From: Bacteroidetes bacterium OLB12
Lineage (GTDB): Bacteria > Bacteroidota > Bacteroidia > Cytophagales > Cyclobacteriaceae
Direction: 5' to 3'
NCBI GenBank assembly: GCA_001567185.1
Contig: LNFR01000096.1
Location: 1-32,740 of the forward strand
DNA length: 32,740 bases
The position numbers and the translations under genes were made by a program. The notes below the pieces were generated by a model, which was not told where the DNA came from, ran no database searches, and saw nothing but the letters and a program-made list of their open reading frames with translations. Positions 16,744 to 25,266 of the stretch are shown one piece after another. Each line of letters opens with the position of its first letter. Positions within the stretch are counted from its first letter, which is position 1.

Positions 16744-19350
16744 TTATATTAATTGTTTTGCCCGCACCAATACCTGATCAAGGCCTTCCAGTTTTTTACC
16801 TCCTGCTGTTGCAAAGAAGGGTTGGCCACCACCACCGCCTTCAATTTCTTTCGCCAATTCTTTAACCATATTGCCAGCATGGTATTTTTTAGCAGCTTCG
16901 GTTTTCTCACCCAACATCACAGCTACCTGGGGTTTGCCATCTACATCGGCTGCCAGTATCAGCAACAAATCATCAAATTGATTTCGCAAGGCATAAGCAA
17001 TGTTCTTAAGCGAATCGCTATTGGGTACACTCACTTTTTCAGCAATGATAGTATAGCCATTTGATTTCGTTGCCTTGCCGGCCAGTTCATCCTTCAGTAA
17101 ATTGGCTTGCTGCTGGTACATTACCTCCAGTTTTTTTTCAAGCGCATGTTTTTCTTCCATTAATGACTTTGCCGAAGCCAGCACATCCTTCGGGTTTTTA
17201 AGAACCGATTTTATCTCATGCAGCAACTTCAGGTTATCGTTCAGATACTCCTGCGCCTCATCGGCTGTTACCGCTTCGATTCTGCGCACACCGGCAGCTA
17301 CCGAACTTTCTGAAACAATTTTCAATAACCCGATATTTCCAGTAAACGGAACATGCGTTCCTCCACATAACTCCACCGAAAATTTCGGATCGAATGTAAT
17401 CACGCGCACAAACTCACCATACTTTTCGCCAAACAAGGCCATAGCACCCAAAGCCTTTGCTTTTTCCAAAGGCACATTGCGCTGTTCATTCAGTTGAATG
17501 TTTTCCCGAATCTTTTGATTGACTATTGTTTCAACCTTTTCAAGTTCCGCATCCGTCATGGCAGCAAAGTGCGAAAAAATCGAAACGCAAAAATTTTTAT
17601 CATTAACCAACGAGCCCTTTTGCTCTACATGCTTACCCAACACCTGGCGCAAAGCTGCATGCAGCAGGTGGGTGGCCGAGTGGTTGTTCATGGTTTGCCT
17701 CCGCTTGCTTTCGTTTACAGAAACAAAATAAGTTGCCGACAAATTTTCAGGTAACGTTTCGGAGTAATGAACAATCAGCTCGTTTTCTTTGCGTGTATCG
17801 GTAACTACAATTTTTTCATTGGCCGTTTCTAATACACCGGTATCCCCTACCTGGCCTCCACTCTCGGCATAGAAGGGTGTTTTGTTCAACACAATTTGAA
17901 ACAACTCTTTATTCTTTTGTTTCACCTTGCGGTACTTCACAATTTTTGCTTCCGCTGTAAGATGCTCGTACCCGATAAACTCAGTCTTTACATCATCGCC
18001 AACCAAAATCCAATCACCGGTTTCTTTGGTAGCATCGGCTTTGGAGCGCGACTTTTGCTTGGCCATTTCTTCCTGAAAACCTTTTTCATCTACGGATAAG
18101 CCGCGTTCGCGTGCAATCAATGATGTAAGATCAAAGGGAAACCCGAAGGTATCGTAAAGCTCGAAGGCCTGGCTACCCGTAATTGTTGGAGTCAAAATTT
18201 TCAATCCGTTTTAGCCACGCTCTAACGTCCTCAAAAACGAAACCTCTTCCTCCAACACTACGCGAGTCACATACTCTATTTGTTGGTGCAACTCCGGGAA
18301 CACATCTTTAAATTGATTGGCAAGAACAGGCACCAGCTTATGGAAGAAGGGTTCTTTAAAATTGAGATAAGAGAACCCGTACCGAACGGCTCTTCTTAAA
18401 ATTCTTCGAATTACATAACCGGCTCCTGTATTGCTTGGTAACTGGCCATCCGCTATCGTAAATGCAACCGCACGAATATGATCGGCCGTTACGCGAATGG
18501 CGATATCGGATTTTCCTTCTGTACTTCCTGTATAATTTACCCCGGCCTCATTGGCTATAAAATCCATCAATGGTCGGAACACATCTGTATCGTAATTAGA
18601 TGTTTTGCCCTGTATCGCCATGCATAACCGCTCGAAGCCCATGCCGGTATCCACATGCTTATCGGGTAGCGGTTCCAGGGCCCCGGATGCCAGCCGATTG
18701 AATTGAATAAACACGAGGTTCCAGATTTCAACCACTTGCGGATGGTCGCTGTTCACCAACTCTTTACCTGGCTTTTTCTTTACTTCGCTTTCGGGGCGCA
18801 GGTCGATGTGAATTTCTGAACACGGACCACAGGGGCCTTGCTCACCCATCTCCCAAAAATTATCTTTCTTACTACCGTGAATGATGCGGTCTTCACTCAC
18901 AAATTGTTTCCACAATTCTTTTGCTTCTTCATCTACCGGAAGGTTATCATTTTTATCGCCACCAAACACGGTAACATATAATCTATCTTTGGGCAGCTTA
19001 TACTCTTCGGTTAATAATTCCCATGCCCAGGCAATCGCTTCTTTCTTAAAGTAATCGCCAAAGCTCCAGTTGCCCAGCATTTCGAACATGGTATGATGGT
19101 AGGTATCAAGCCCTACATCTTCCAAATCGTTGTGCTTACCACTTACGCGCAAACATTTTTGTGTATCGGCTATGCGTTTAAATTTGGCTACACTATTACC
19201 CAGAAAGTAATCTTTAAACTGCACCATGCCCGAGTTGGTGAAGAGTAAAGAAGGGTCGTTTTTAAGTACAAGCGGGGCCGAAGGCACGATCTTATGACCC
19301 TTATTTTCAAAAAAATCGAGGAATTTACGTCTGATTGAAGCTGAATCCAT
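16744..19350 (-). CDS. alaS: Alanyl-tRNA synthetase, interrupted by an in-frame TAA
   Basis: The span encodes a full-length AlaRS (about 868 residues). The N-terminal catalytic part starts [20 protein letters not shown] and includes [30 protein letters not shown] and [10 protein letters not shown]. The second part holds the editing domain with zinc ligands in [12 protein letters not shown] and ELCGGTH, then the DHHA1-type C-terminus with [19 protein letters not shown] at 18211-18213 separates the two parts. Adding one T there and removing one base near 18181-18187 gives [19 protein letters not shown], which restores the family's RGLKRIE and AFELYD joints, so a compensating pair of one-base errors explains the stop. 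AlaRS is essential, making a genuine null implausible. It heads the minus-strand run ending with the thioredoxin gene and is divergent from the M23 genes. Confidence 0.95.
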
Positions 19351-19372
19351 TAATTCTAAGTTCGTTTTAACT

Positions 19373-19401
19373 TTTGCAAGTGGTGTTTTTCTCTATATTT
19401 A
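19373..19401 (+). promoter_or_regulatory. Candidate promoter for the tandem M23 peptidase genes
   Basis: TTTG at 19373-19376 is followed after 17 bases by TATATTTA at 19394-19401, matching TAnnTTTG at all but the last base. It lies in the alaS/M23 divergent gap, about 125 bases upstream of the ATG at 19528, leaving a leader that contains two short inverted repeats. Confidence 0.45.
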
Positions 19402-19443
19402 TGGGTTTTTAAGCGGATAAGCCGCAAAATTAACCCGCTTGGG

Positions 19444-19459
19444 TTCATTTTGAAATGAA
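19444..19459. repeat. Perfect short palindrome in the alaS/M23 divergent region
   Basis: TTCATTT (19444-19450) and AAATGAA (19453-19459) are perfect inverted repeats around TG. It lies in the M23 leader between the two divergent genes. It could be an operator or chance in AT-rich DNA. Confidence 0.35.
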
Positions 19460-19527
19460 AGGTTTGATTTTCGAGTGAAGGAATTACGGTTATACCGGAT
19501 AAAGAACAGGAAGTGTTAACCCCACGC

Positions 19528-20499
19528 ATGGCCCGTACAAAATTCCATTACAACCCTAAATCGTTACGGTACGAACGTGCCCGGTTTTCGGTGGTGCGTT
19601 TTGCCATGGCTATTGTGGGTTATCTTGTTTTTGGCGTTGTGTTTTTTGCTGCCTTGCTGTTTCTTCAAAACCTGATTATTGAAACGCCACTTGAAAAACA
19701 ATTACGGGCTGAGAATAAGGCTTTAACTGAACACAAAGTAATTCTTAGTTCGATGTTGTCGGAATCCAACCGGCAGCTTAAGGATCTGAAACAGCAAGAT
19801 CTTTCGCTTTATCAAAAACTTTTCGAAACACAATCACCCCAGGCAACCCATCAGGTATTTCCTGAACGGGAAGAGATTCTGGTTTCGGATGCCACCGAGT
19901 TTGATGAATCCGTTACACAACTGGGCAACAGATTTTCAGAATTAATACAGGCGGCACGAAACGGCAACCGGTTTTTTGGTTTAAATGCACGGGTAGGTCG
20001 CACCGACATGCCCGAATTAACGGCCACCCCTTCTATTGCTCCCATACAGAATTTTGAGCTTGAGAAATTAGTGTCGGGATTTGGTGTTCGCATCAATCCA
20101 TTCCATAAAGGCAAATACCAGCACGATGGTGTGGATATTGCCGCTCCGCGTGGCACCAATGTAGTGGCTACTGCACCGGGCAAGGTTTTGATAACCAAGA
20201 AGAGCGAATTAGTTGCCGGTTATGGTAATTACTTAGAAATAGACCATGGTAATGGATACATAACCCGCTATTCGCATTTAGAAGATATTGCGGTTCGGAC
20301 AGGACAAAAAATTGAAAAGGGCCAACCCATTGCAACCATTGGTAGTACCGGTGGATCGATTGCGCCACACCTCCATTACGAGGTAATCAAGAATGGTATC
20401 AGCCTTGATCCGATCAAGTTTTTCATGGAAGGAATTTCTTCCGTAGAGTATGAGCAGTTGGTAGGCTTATCAAAGAAACAAAACCAATCGCTGGATTAA
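19528..20499 (+). CDS. M23-family (LytM-type) membrane-anchored metallopeptidase, first of a tandem pair
   Basis: The ATG at 19528 gives MARTKFHYNPKSLRYERARF; a GTG at 19513 would add only five residues and is less likely. A short cytoplasmic N-terminus is followed by one membrane helix (about residues 24-48), a periplasmic coiled coil (EKQLRAENKALTEHK onward) and a C-terminal peptidase domain. The zinc site is complete: HDGVD (His199, Asp203) and HLHYE (His281, His283), plus GYGNYLEIDHGNGYITRYSH. M23 enzymes cut peptide crosslinks of peptidoglycan or act as envelope scaffolds. The stop is one base before the start of a paralogue with the same layout, so the two are probably cotranscribed and may work together. 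Confidence 0.92.
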   Translation: MARTKFHYNPKSLRYERARFSVVRFAMAIVGYLVFGVVFFAALLFLQNLIIETPLEKQLRAENKALTEHKVILSSMLSESNRQLKDLKQQDLSLYQKLFETQSPQATHQVFPEREEILVSDATEFDESVTQLGNRFSELIQAARNGNRFFGLNARVGRTDMPELTATPSIAPIQNFELEKLVSGFGVRINPFHKGKYQHDGVDIAAPRGTNVVATAPGKVLITKKSELVAGYGNYLEIDHGNGYITRYSHLEDIAVRTGQKIEKGQPIATIGSTGGSIAPHLHYEVIKNGISLDPIKFFMEGISSVEYEQLVGLSKKQNQSLD

Positions 20500-20500
20500 C

Positions 20501-21460
20501 ATGAACCGGATGCGATACATATACAACGCAGAAACCTGCAAATATGAACCGGTAATTGTATCGCCAAAGGATGCTGCAAAAAAACTATTTCAATTCTTAG
20601 CAATCACATTTACCTTAGGCGTAGGCGGCTTGATTTACTTCAACTCTACCTTTGCACCCGTAGATGAAACCATTCAGACACAGATTAACCAGGGGTTAAA
20701 GGCAGAGTGGCAGGTGCTGTACAAACAATTAGATCGTGCCTCCGATCAGCTTCATGCTCTGGAGCATAACGATGATCAAAACTACAGGGTAATTCTGGAC
20801 TTAGAACCGCTGGATCAATCGCAACGCGAAGCCGGTGTGGGTGGTCGTGAAAAAGCCAGCGAATCCATCATGTACCCGCTGGTTCGCCAGGCATACGAAC
20901 AAGCGGAGAAACTTAAAAACCGACTGGAGATTGAAGCGCAATCCTTACAGCAACTTCAGGAAGAATTAAATAAGAAAGAAAAAATGTGGGCATCGCGCCC
21001 TGCCATACAACCGGTAAGCAACAAAGACCTTACCCGCCTGCACACTTTATTTGGATTACGAATGCATCCCTTGCTGGGTTATGTACGCCCGCACAATGGA
21101 CTTGATTTTACCGCTCCGCAAGGCGCCCCCATCTATGCCACTGGCGATGGTTCGGTTAGCATTGCACAATATTCCGAAAGCCTGGGAAATATGGTTTTTG
21201 TAGATCATGGATTTGGATTGCAAACACGCTATGGCCACATGACCAAGTCTATTGTTCATGCTGGCGAAAGAGTAAAACGGGGGCAGGTGATTGGTTATGT
21301 TGGCAACACCGGTACCTCTGTGGGGCCCCACTTGCATTACGAAGTGCTGTACCAGGGCACCTACGTAAACCCGATCAACTTCTTTCAACGGGATTTGAAT
21401 AACCGGGAATATGAAAAGCTGATTGAGATTGGCAGCCAGTCGGTTACATCGCTCGATTAA
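20501..21460 (+). CDS. M23-family (LytM-type) membrane-anchored metallopeptidase, second of a tandem pair
   Basis: This 319-residue protein repeats the layout of its neighbour: a short N-terminal motif (MRYIYNAETCKYEP), one membrane helix (about residues 27-48), a coiled-coil stalk, and a peptidase domain. Catalytic and zinc residues are intact: HNGLD (His198, Asp202) and HLHYE (His277, His279), with FVDHGFGLQTRYGHM between. Outside the catalytic domain the two paralogues have diverged, but both keep the YN-x4-YE type N-terminus, which faces the cytoplasm. The starts MNR and MRY (three codons apart) are both possible. It follows the first gene by one base. The pair is likely the result of an old duplication and may form a heteromer acting on peptidoglycan. 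Confidence 0.92.
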   Translation: MNRMRYIYNAETCKYEPVIVSPKDAAKKLFQFLAITFTLGVGGLIYFNSTFAPVDETIQTQINQGLKAEWQVLYKQLDRASDQLHALEHNDDQNYRVILDLEPLDQSQREAGVGGREKASESIMYPLVRQAYEQAEKLKNRLEIEAQSLQQLQEELNKKEKMWASRPAIQPVSNKDLTRLHTLFGLRMHPLLGYVRPHNGLDFTAPQGAPIYATGDGSVSIAQYSESLGNMVFVDHGFGLQTRYGHMTKSIVHAGERVKRGQVIGYVGNTGTSVGPHLHYEVLYQGTYVNPINFFQRDLNNREYEKLIEIGSQSVTSLD

Positions 21461-21514
21461 TTATTGATAGACCCTTCCCGTCTTTTTATAAATCCGTTTA
21501 ACTTAATTACTCCT

Positions 21515-21522
21515 TATATTTG
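21515..21522 (+). promoter_or_regulatory. Candidate -7 element for the CapA-like gene
   Basis: TATATTTG matches TAnnTTTG exactly and lies 19 bases upstream of the ATG at 21542, implying a very short leader. No good -33 TTTG is seen at the usual distance. Confidence 0.4.
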
Positions 21523-21541
21523 CCGCCTTTGATTTGTACGT

Positions 21542-22582
21542 ATGCGCAGCATTTGTTTCCTGATTTTATTGACTGGTTCACTTAATCTCAACGCCCAAAA
21601 GAAAGATACCATTACCGTAATAGGTGTAGGCGATATTATGATGGGCACCAACTATCCGGATAAAAACGGTCTTCCGCCAAATGATGGGGCCGAACTTTTT
21701 AACGAAGTAAGTGCTATTCTGCAAAACGCGGATGTTACCATGGGCAACCTGGAAGGTGTACTATTAGATGAGGGGGGCACAGCCAAAACCTGTCGCGATC
21801 CGAAAGTGTGTTATGTATTCCGAAGCCCGGTAAAATATGTGCAAAACCTGGCTGCTGCCGGATTTGATGTTATGAGTCTGGCAAACAACCATGCGGGAGA
21901 TTTTGGTGATGTGGGCAGACGCAGTAGTATGAAAGCGCTGGACGAAGCCGGAATAAAACATGCCGGCCTTACAACCACACCCTACGTGATATTTGAAAAG
22001 AATGGTGTGCGTTATGGCTTTACGGCCTTTGCACCCAACAGCGGTTGCTTGAGCCTGAATGACCTGCCCGCAGCCCGGGCCATAGTTCAAAAATTAGATT
22101 CATTAAGCGATGTCGTAATTGTTTCATTTCATGGTGGTGCGGAAGGCCCCCAACACCAGCATGTGCCCCGGAAAAACGAAATCTTTTATGGCGAAAACCG
22201 CGGCAATGTGTATGCCTTTGCGCATGAGTTGATCGATTCCGGAGCGGATATCATTTTTGGACACGGCCCCCATGTTACCCGCGCCATCGAAGTGTATAAG
22301 AATCGCTTTATTGCCTATAGCCTCGGAAACTTTTGTACCTATAGTGGCATCAATGTGAGTGGAGTAAATGGCCTTGCCCCTATTATTAAGGTGTATGCAT
22401 CCCCACAAGGCGAATTTATAAAGGCTCACATCACCTCTACCAACCAAACCTTCCGCGCCCCGGTTAAAATGGACACTCAACTACAGGTACTTAAACGCAT
22501 TCAGCAACTAACACGCGAAGATTTTCCCGAAAGCACTCTGAAAATCGATGATGACGGATGGGTTCTGCCGTCCACAAATTGA
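21542..22582 (+). CDS. CapA-family protein (poly-gamma-glutamate-type metallophosphatase fold)
   Basis: A signal peptide (MRSICFLILLTGSLNLNAQ) precedes a CapA/PGA_cap domain that fills the 346-residue protein. Landmarks in order are VIGVGDIMMGTNYP, MGNLEGVLLD, SLANNHAGDFG, VSFHGGAEGP, FGHGPHVTRAIE and AYSLGNFCTYS, which carry the Asp, Asn and His metal-site residues of the calcineurin-like fold. In Bacillus CapA/PgsA is needed to export or anchor poly-gamma-glutamate, but no capB, capC or capE partner is present here. Most stand-alone members in Bacteroidota have no known substrate. It is exported and probably periplasmic. It follows the second M23 gene by about 80 bases with its own candidate promoter, so it may be a separate unit in an envelope-related neighbourhood. 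Confidence 0.9.
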   Translation: MRSICFLILLTGSLNLNAQKKDTITVIGVGDIMMGTNYPDKNGLPPNDGAELFNEVSAILQNADVTMGNLEGVLLDEGGTAKTCRDPKVCYVFRSPVKYVQNLAAAGFDVMSLANNHAGDFGDVGRRSSMKALDEAGIKHAGLTTTPYVIFEKNGVRYGFTAFAPNSGCLSLNDLPAARAIVQKLDSLSDVVIVSFHGGAEGPQHQHVPRKNEIFYGENRGNVYAFAHELIDSGADIIFGHGPHVTRAIEVYKNRFIAYSLGNFCTYSGINVSGVNGLAPIIKVYASPQGEFIKAHITSTNQTFRAPVKMDTQLQVLKRIQQLTREDFPESTLKIDDDGWVLPSTN

Positions 22583-22617
22583 TGTGCATAGCTTGTCGAT
22601 AAAAAAAAGTTAGCACG

Positions 22618-22647
22618 TTGCTTCCGGTTTAAAGAATTGTTACTTTG
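22618..22647 (+). promoter_or_regulatory. Candidate promoter for the MerR-type regulator and dprA
   Basis: TTG at 22618-22620 is followed after 19 bases by TTACTTTG at 22640-22647, one mismatch from TAnnTTTG. The predicted leader to the ATG at 22699 is about 45 bases. Confidence 0.45.
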
Positions 22648-22698
22648 CACAGAGTTCATAAACAAAACCAAACTCAACCAGGCCCCTTCTAGTCCCTC

Positions 22699-23033
22699 AT
22701 GGCGTATAAAGAAAAAGAAATTGAGAAGATATATTACTCAATCGGTGAAGTAGCGAGATGTTTAATGTAGCCCCCTCCCTAATTCGCTTCTGGGAATCTG
22801 AGTTCGACCTCATTCAGCCAAAGAAAAACAGAAAAGGCAACCGGCAGTTTACCAAAGAAGACATTGACCATGTGCGTACCATTTTCCACTTAGTAAAGGA
22901 AAAGGGTTTTACCCTGCAGGGTGCCAAGGAAATGCTGAAAAATGACAGCCAGGCTGTGCGCGATAAAATGGACCTGCTTGATTCACTCAAGAAAGTGCGC
23001 CAGTTTCTGGTGCAAGTGCGCGAAAAGCTTTAA
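22699..23033 (+). CDS. MerR-family transcriptional regulator, one apparent frameshift
   Basis: The ATG at 22699 begins MAYKEKEIEKIYYSIGEVA, the start of a MerR winged-helix domain. The frame then breaks at about 22752-22758. Adding one base continues EMFNVAPSLIRFWESEFDLI, QPKKNRKGNRQFTKEDID and a short helix to the TAA at 23031-23033, about 111 residues in total. This is the short MerR type that has the DNA-binding domain plus one helix (KKVRQFLVQVREKL) and no effector domain. It precedes dprA by 33 bases on the same strand and may share its transcript. In other Bacteroidota a gene of this kind often lies near M23 peptidase and alaS genes, as here. Target is unknown. Confidence 0.87.
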
Positions 23034-23066
23034 TCACTACCTTTTGCTTTAAATTTCCGGTTTCGT

Positions 23067-24167
23067 ATGGATCAGGAGCGGCTTTCATTTGTGGCTTTAC
23101 ATTTTGTCCCGGGTATTGGCGATATCCTGGTTAAGCAATTGGTGAGCTACTGCGGTTCAGCCGAACAGGTTTTCAAAACACCCAAAGGGAAACTGTTGAA
23201 GATACCCGGAGTAGGCGAAATTTCTGCCAATGCCCTGAAACAGGGCAGTACCTTTCAGGAGGCTGAGAAAGAATTGAAAAAAGCGGAGCGCGATGAGGTA
23301 GAGATTATTCTATATACCGATAAGAAATATCCGCACCGGCTTAAATCAATTGATGATGCACCCGCATTACTTTATTATAAAGGCAATCAAAACCTGAATG
23401 TGCCCAAGGCAGTTGGCATTGTGGGTACACGACAAGCCACGGAATATGGCAAAGAAATGGTGGAGCAAATATGCCAGGAACTTGCCCCTCACCATGCATT
23501 AATTATAAGCGGGCTGGCCTATGGAATTGATATCACCGCTCACAAAGCTGCATTAAAATGTAACCTCCCTACCGTTGGAGTAATGGGTAGTGGCATGGAT
23601 GTTATTTATCCTGCAGCACACAAAGAAACAGCGAAAAAAATGATGAACCATGGCGCGTTGTTAACCGAAAATCGCTTCGGTACAAAACCCGATGCGCATA
23701 ATTTCCCGGCCCGAAACCGGATTATTGCCGGCATGTGCGATGCACTTATTGTTGTGGAAGCTGCCGAAAAAGGGGGTGCATTAATTACAGCGGATATAGC
23801 GAATAGTTACAACAAAGACGTTTTTGCGGTGCCCGGTAACCTGATCCAAAGTTATTCAGAAGGTTGCAACAAACTGATTAAGACCAATCGGGCAAATTTA
23901 TACTCATCGGTAAAAGATCTGGAATACATTATGAACTGGTCGGCAGAAACAACACCGGTTACACAAACTACCCTCGATCTTTCCGCATTTGATGCCGATG
24001 AACAAAATGTTATTCGTATTCTAAAGGAACGAAACGCCCCGGTTATGATCGATGAATTAAGCTTCAAAGCCTCGCTCCCACCCAGTCAACTGGCGTCCCT
24101 GCTGCTCACTCTGGAATTTAAGAACATTGTTAAGTCCTTGCCGGGAAAGATGTTTGCCTTGAAATAG
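23067..24167 (+). CDS. dprA: DNA-processing protein DprA
   Basis: DprA binds incoming single-stranded DNA during natural transformation and loads RecA. The 366-residue protein has an N-terminal helix-hairpin-helix-like segment (VPGIGDILVKQLV; KIPGVGEISANALK), a central Rossmann fold with VGIVGTRQATEYGKEM, SGLAYGIDITAHKAAL, VMGSGMDVIYPAAHKE and GALITADIANSYNKDVFAVPG, and a C-terminal winged helix (LSAFDADEQNVIRIL to the end). Length and order match full-length DprA with no breaks. The gene follows the MerR-type regulator by 33 bases. Its presence suggests transformability or a conserved RecA-loading role, but no com genes are visible in the window. Confidence 0.96.
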   Translation: MDQERLSFVALHFVPGIGDILVKQLVSYCGSAEQVFKTPKGKLLKIPGVGEISANALKQGSTFQEAEKELKKAERDEVEIILYTDKKYPHRLKSIDDAPALLYYKGNQNLNVPKAVGIVGTRQATEYGKEMVEQICQELAPHHALIISGLAYGIDITAHKAALKCNLPTVGVMGSGMDVIYPAAHKETAKKMMNHGALLTENRFGTKPDAHNFPARNRIIAGMCDALIVVEAAEKGGALITADIANSYNKDVFAVPGNLIQSYSEGCNKLIKTNRANLYSSVKDLEYIMNWSAETTPVTQTTLDLSAFDADEQNVIRILKERNAPVMIDELSFKASLPPSQLASLLLTLEFKNIVKSLPGKMFALK

Positions 24168-24252
24168 TTACCCGTTGCTTGTCGCTGGTTTCTGGTAGTT
24201 CTGATCCCTTATTCAGATTAGCCATCCCGAATTCAGCTTACTGAATACTTCA

Positions 24253-25095
24253 TTACAGGAAAATCTCATTAGCCAGCACCAGGGCTTTATCAAGTTCTCC
24301 CTGATTCAGTTTTAAAGAAACCTTCGTGTTCAAAAAAGAAATAATCGTTTCGGTAGCCATATTACCAACCAGTTCATCCTTTGCCATCGGGCAACCGCCA
24401 AAACCCTTAAGCGCTCCATCAAAACGCTGACAACCCGAATGAAAGGCGGCTTCAATTTTTTCCAAACTTGTTTTAGGATTAGAATGCAGGTGTGCCCCAA
24501 ACTCAATCGCTGGAAATTTTTTAATTAATGATTTGAATAAATGTTCAATTTGTATCGGCTCTGCTACACCAATGGTATCGGCCAACGAAACGATGGGCAC
24601 ATTTAATGTGGCCAGTATATCGGTAAATTGTTCTACAATGCCTGTATCGTACGGATCGCCATACGGATTACCAAAGCCCATGCTGATATACACCACTTGT
24701 TGCTTGCCGTGTTTGGTACATAACTCCTGAATTTCGCTTACCGTGTTTAATGCTTCGCTAATGGATTTGTTGGTATTGCGTTGTTGAAAGGTTTCGGAAA
24801 TAGAAAGTGGAAATCCAAGATACTGAATGCGGCTGTAGCGACAGGCATCTTCCGCTCCGCGCACATTAGCCACAATTGCAAGCAGGTTGGAGGAGGCATT
24901 CGACAAATCAAGTTTTTCCAAAACTTCGGCCGTATCGCGCATTTGCGGAATAGCTTTGGGCGAAACAAAACTTCCAAAATCGATCGTATCAAACCCAACC
25001 TTCAACAATTGGTTGAGGTATGTAATTTTTTTAGGGGTTGGAATAAATTCCTTCAGCCCTTGCATGGCATCGCGTGGGCACTCAATAATCTTCAT
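24253..25095 (-). CDS. Hydroxymethylglutaryl-CoA lyase family protein
   Basis: The 280-residue product is a DRE-TIM barrel enzyme of the HMG-CoA lyase type, which cleaves HMG-CoA to acetyl-CoA and acetoacetate in leucine and ketone-body breakdown. The N-terminus has ECPRDAMQ with the catalytic Arg8 and metal-binding Asp9. The metal-binding GAHLHSN and the active-site Cys loop GFGGCPMAKDELVGNMATE are present. IDFGSFVSPKAIPQM and SLADTIGVAEP match the family barrel strands. It is slightly shorter than the roughly 300-residue average because the N-terminus is compact. The ATG at 25095 follows a possible small ORF by four bases. The gene is convergent with dprA across an 85-base gap that holds one ATTCAG/CTGAAT inverted repeat but no clear terminator. 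Confidence 0.92.
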   Translation of the reverse strand: MKIIECPRDAMQGLKEFIPTPKKITYLNQLLKVGFDTIDFGSFVSPKAIPQMRDTAEVLEKLDLSNASSNLLAIVANVRGAEDACRYSRIQYLGFPLSISETFQQRNTNKSISEALNTVSEIQELCTKHGKQQVVYISMGFGNPYGDPYDTGIVEQFTDILATLNVPIVSLADTIGVAEPIQIEHLFKSLIKKFPAIEFGAHLHSNPKTSLEKIEAAFHSGCQRFDGALKGFGGCPMAKDELVGNMATETIISFLNTKVSLKLNQGELDKALVLANEIFL

Positions 25096-25099
25096 GCGA

Positions 25100-25198
25100 T
25101 TAAGGTACTGTTAACTTTCTGTTCAGGCAATAACGATAAATAAAAGGTAAGCACCATACAATGGAAAAAATCAGTAGATAATCGGCAGTATTGGCCAT
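25100..25198 (-). CDS. Possible 32-residue membrane peptide upstream of the HMG-CoA lyase gene
   Basis: An ATG at 25198 opens a frame that reads MANTADYLLIFSIVWCLPF followed by IYRYCLNRKLTVP and a TAA at 25100-25102, four bases before the lyase ATG. About 16 hydrophobic residues followed by Arg, Asn, Arg and Lys fit a single membrane span with a positive C-terminal flank. It could be a genuine small membrane protein or a translated leader, or chance. There is no homology evidence. Confidence 0.3.
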   Translation of the reverse strand: MANTADYLLIFSIVWCLPFIYRYCLNRKLTVP

Positions 25199-25266
25199 TT
25201 AACTGAAAAACCTGTCGCATCTTTAAAGTAGATGGATTAACTTACCGGATGATATAAATTTTACCA

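Noticed and set aside
18181-18213. A naturally split alanyl-tRNA synthetase with a TTG-started second part
   Set aside because: The sequence between the halves restores family residues only after a small compensating indel pair, and the window has many other such errors.
24168-24252. Terminator between dprA and the lyase gene
   Set aside because: The ATTCAG/CTGAAT inverted repeat is short and not followed by a T run on either strand.
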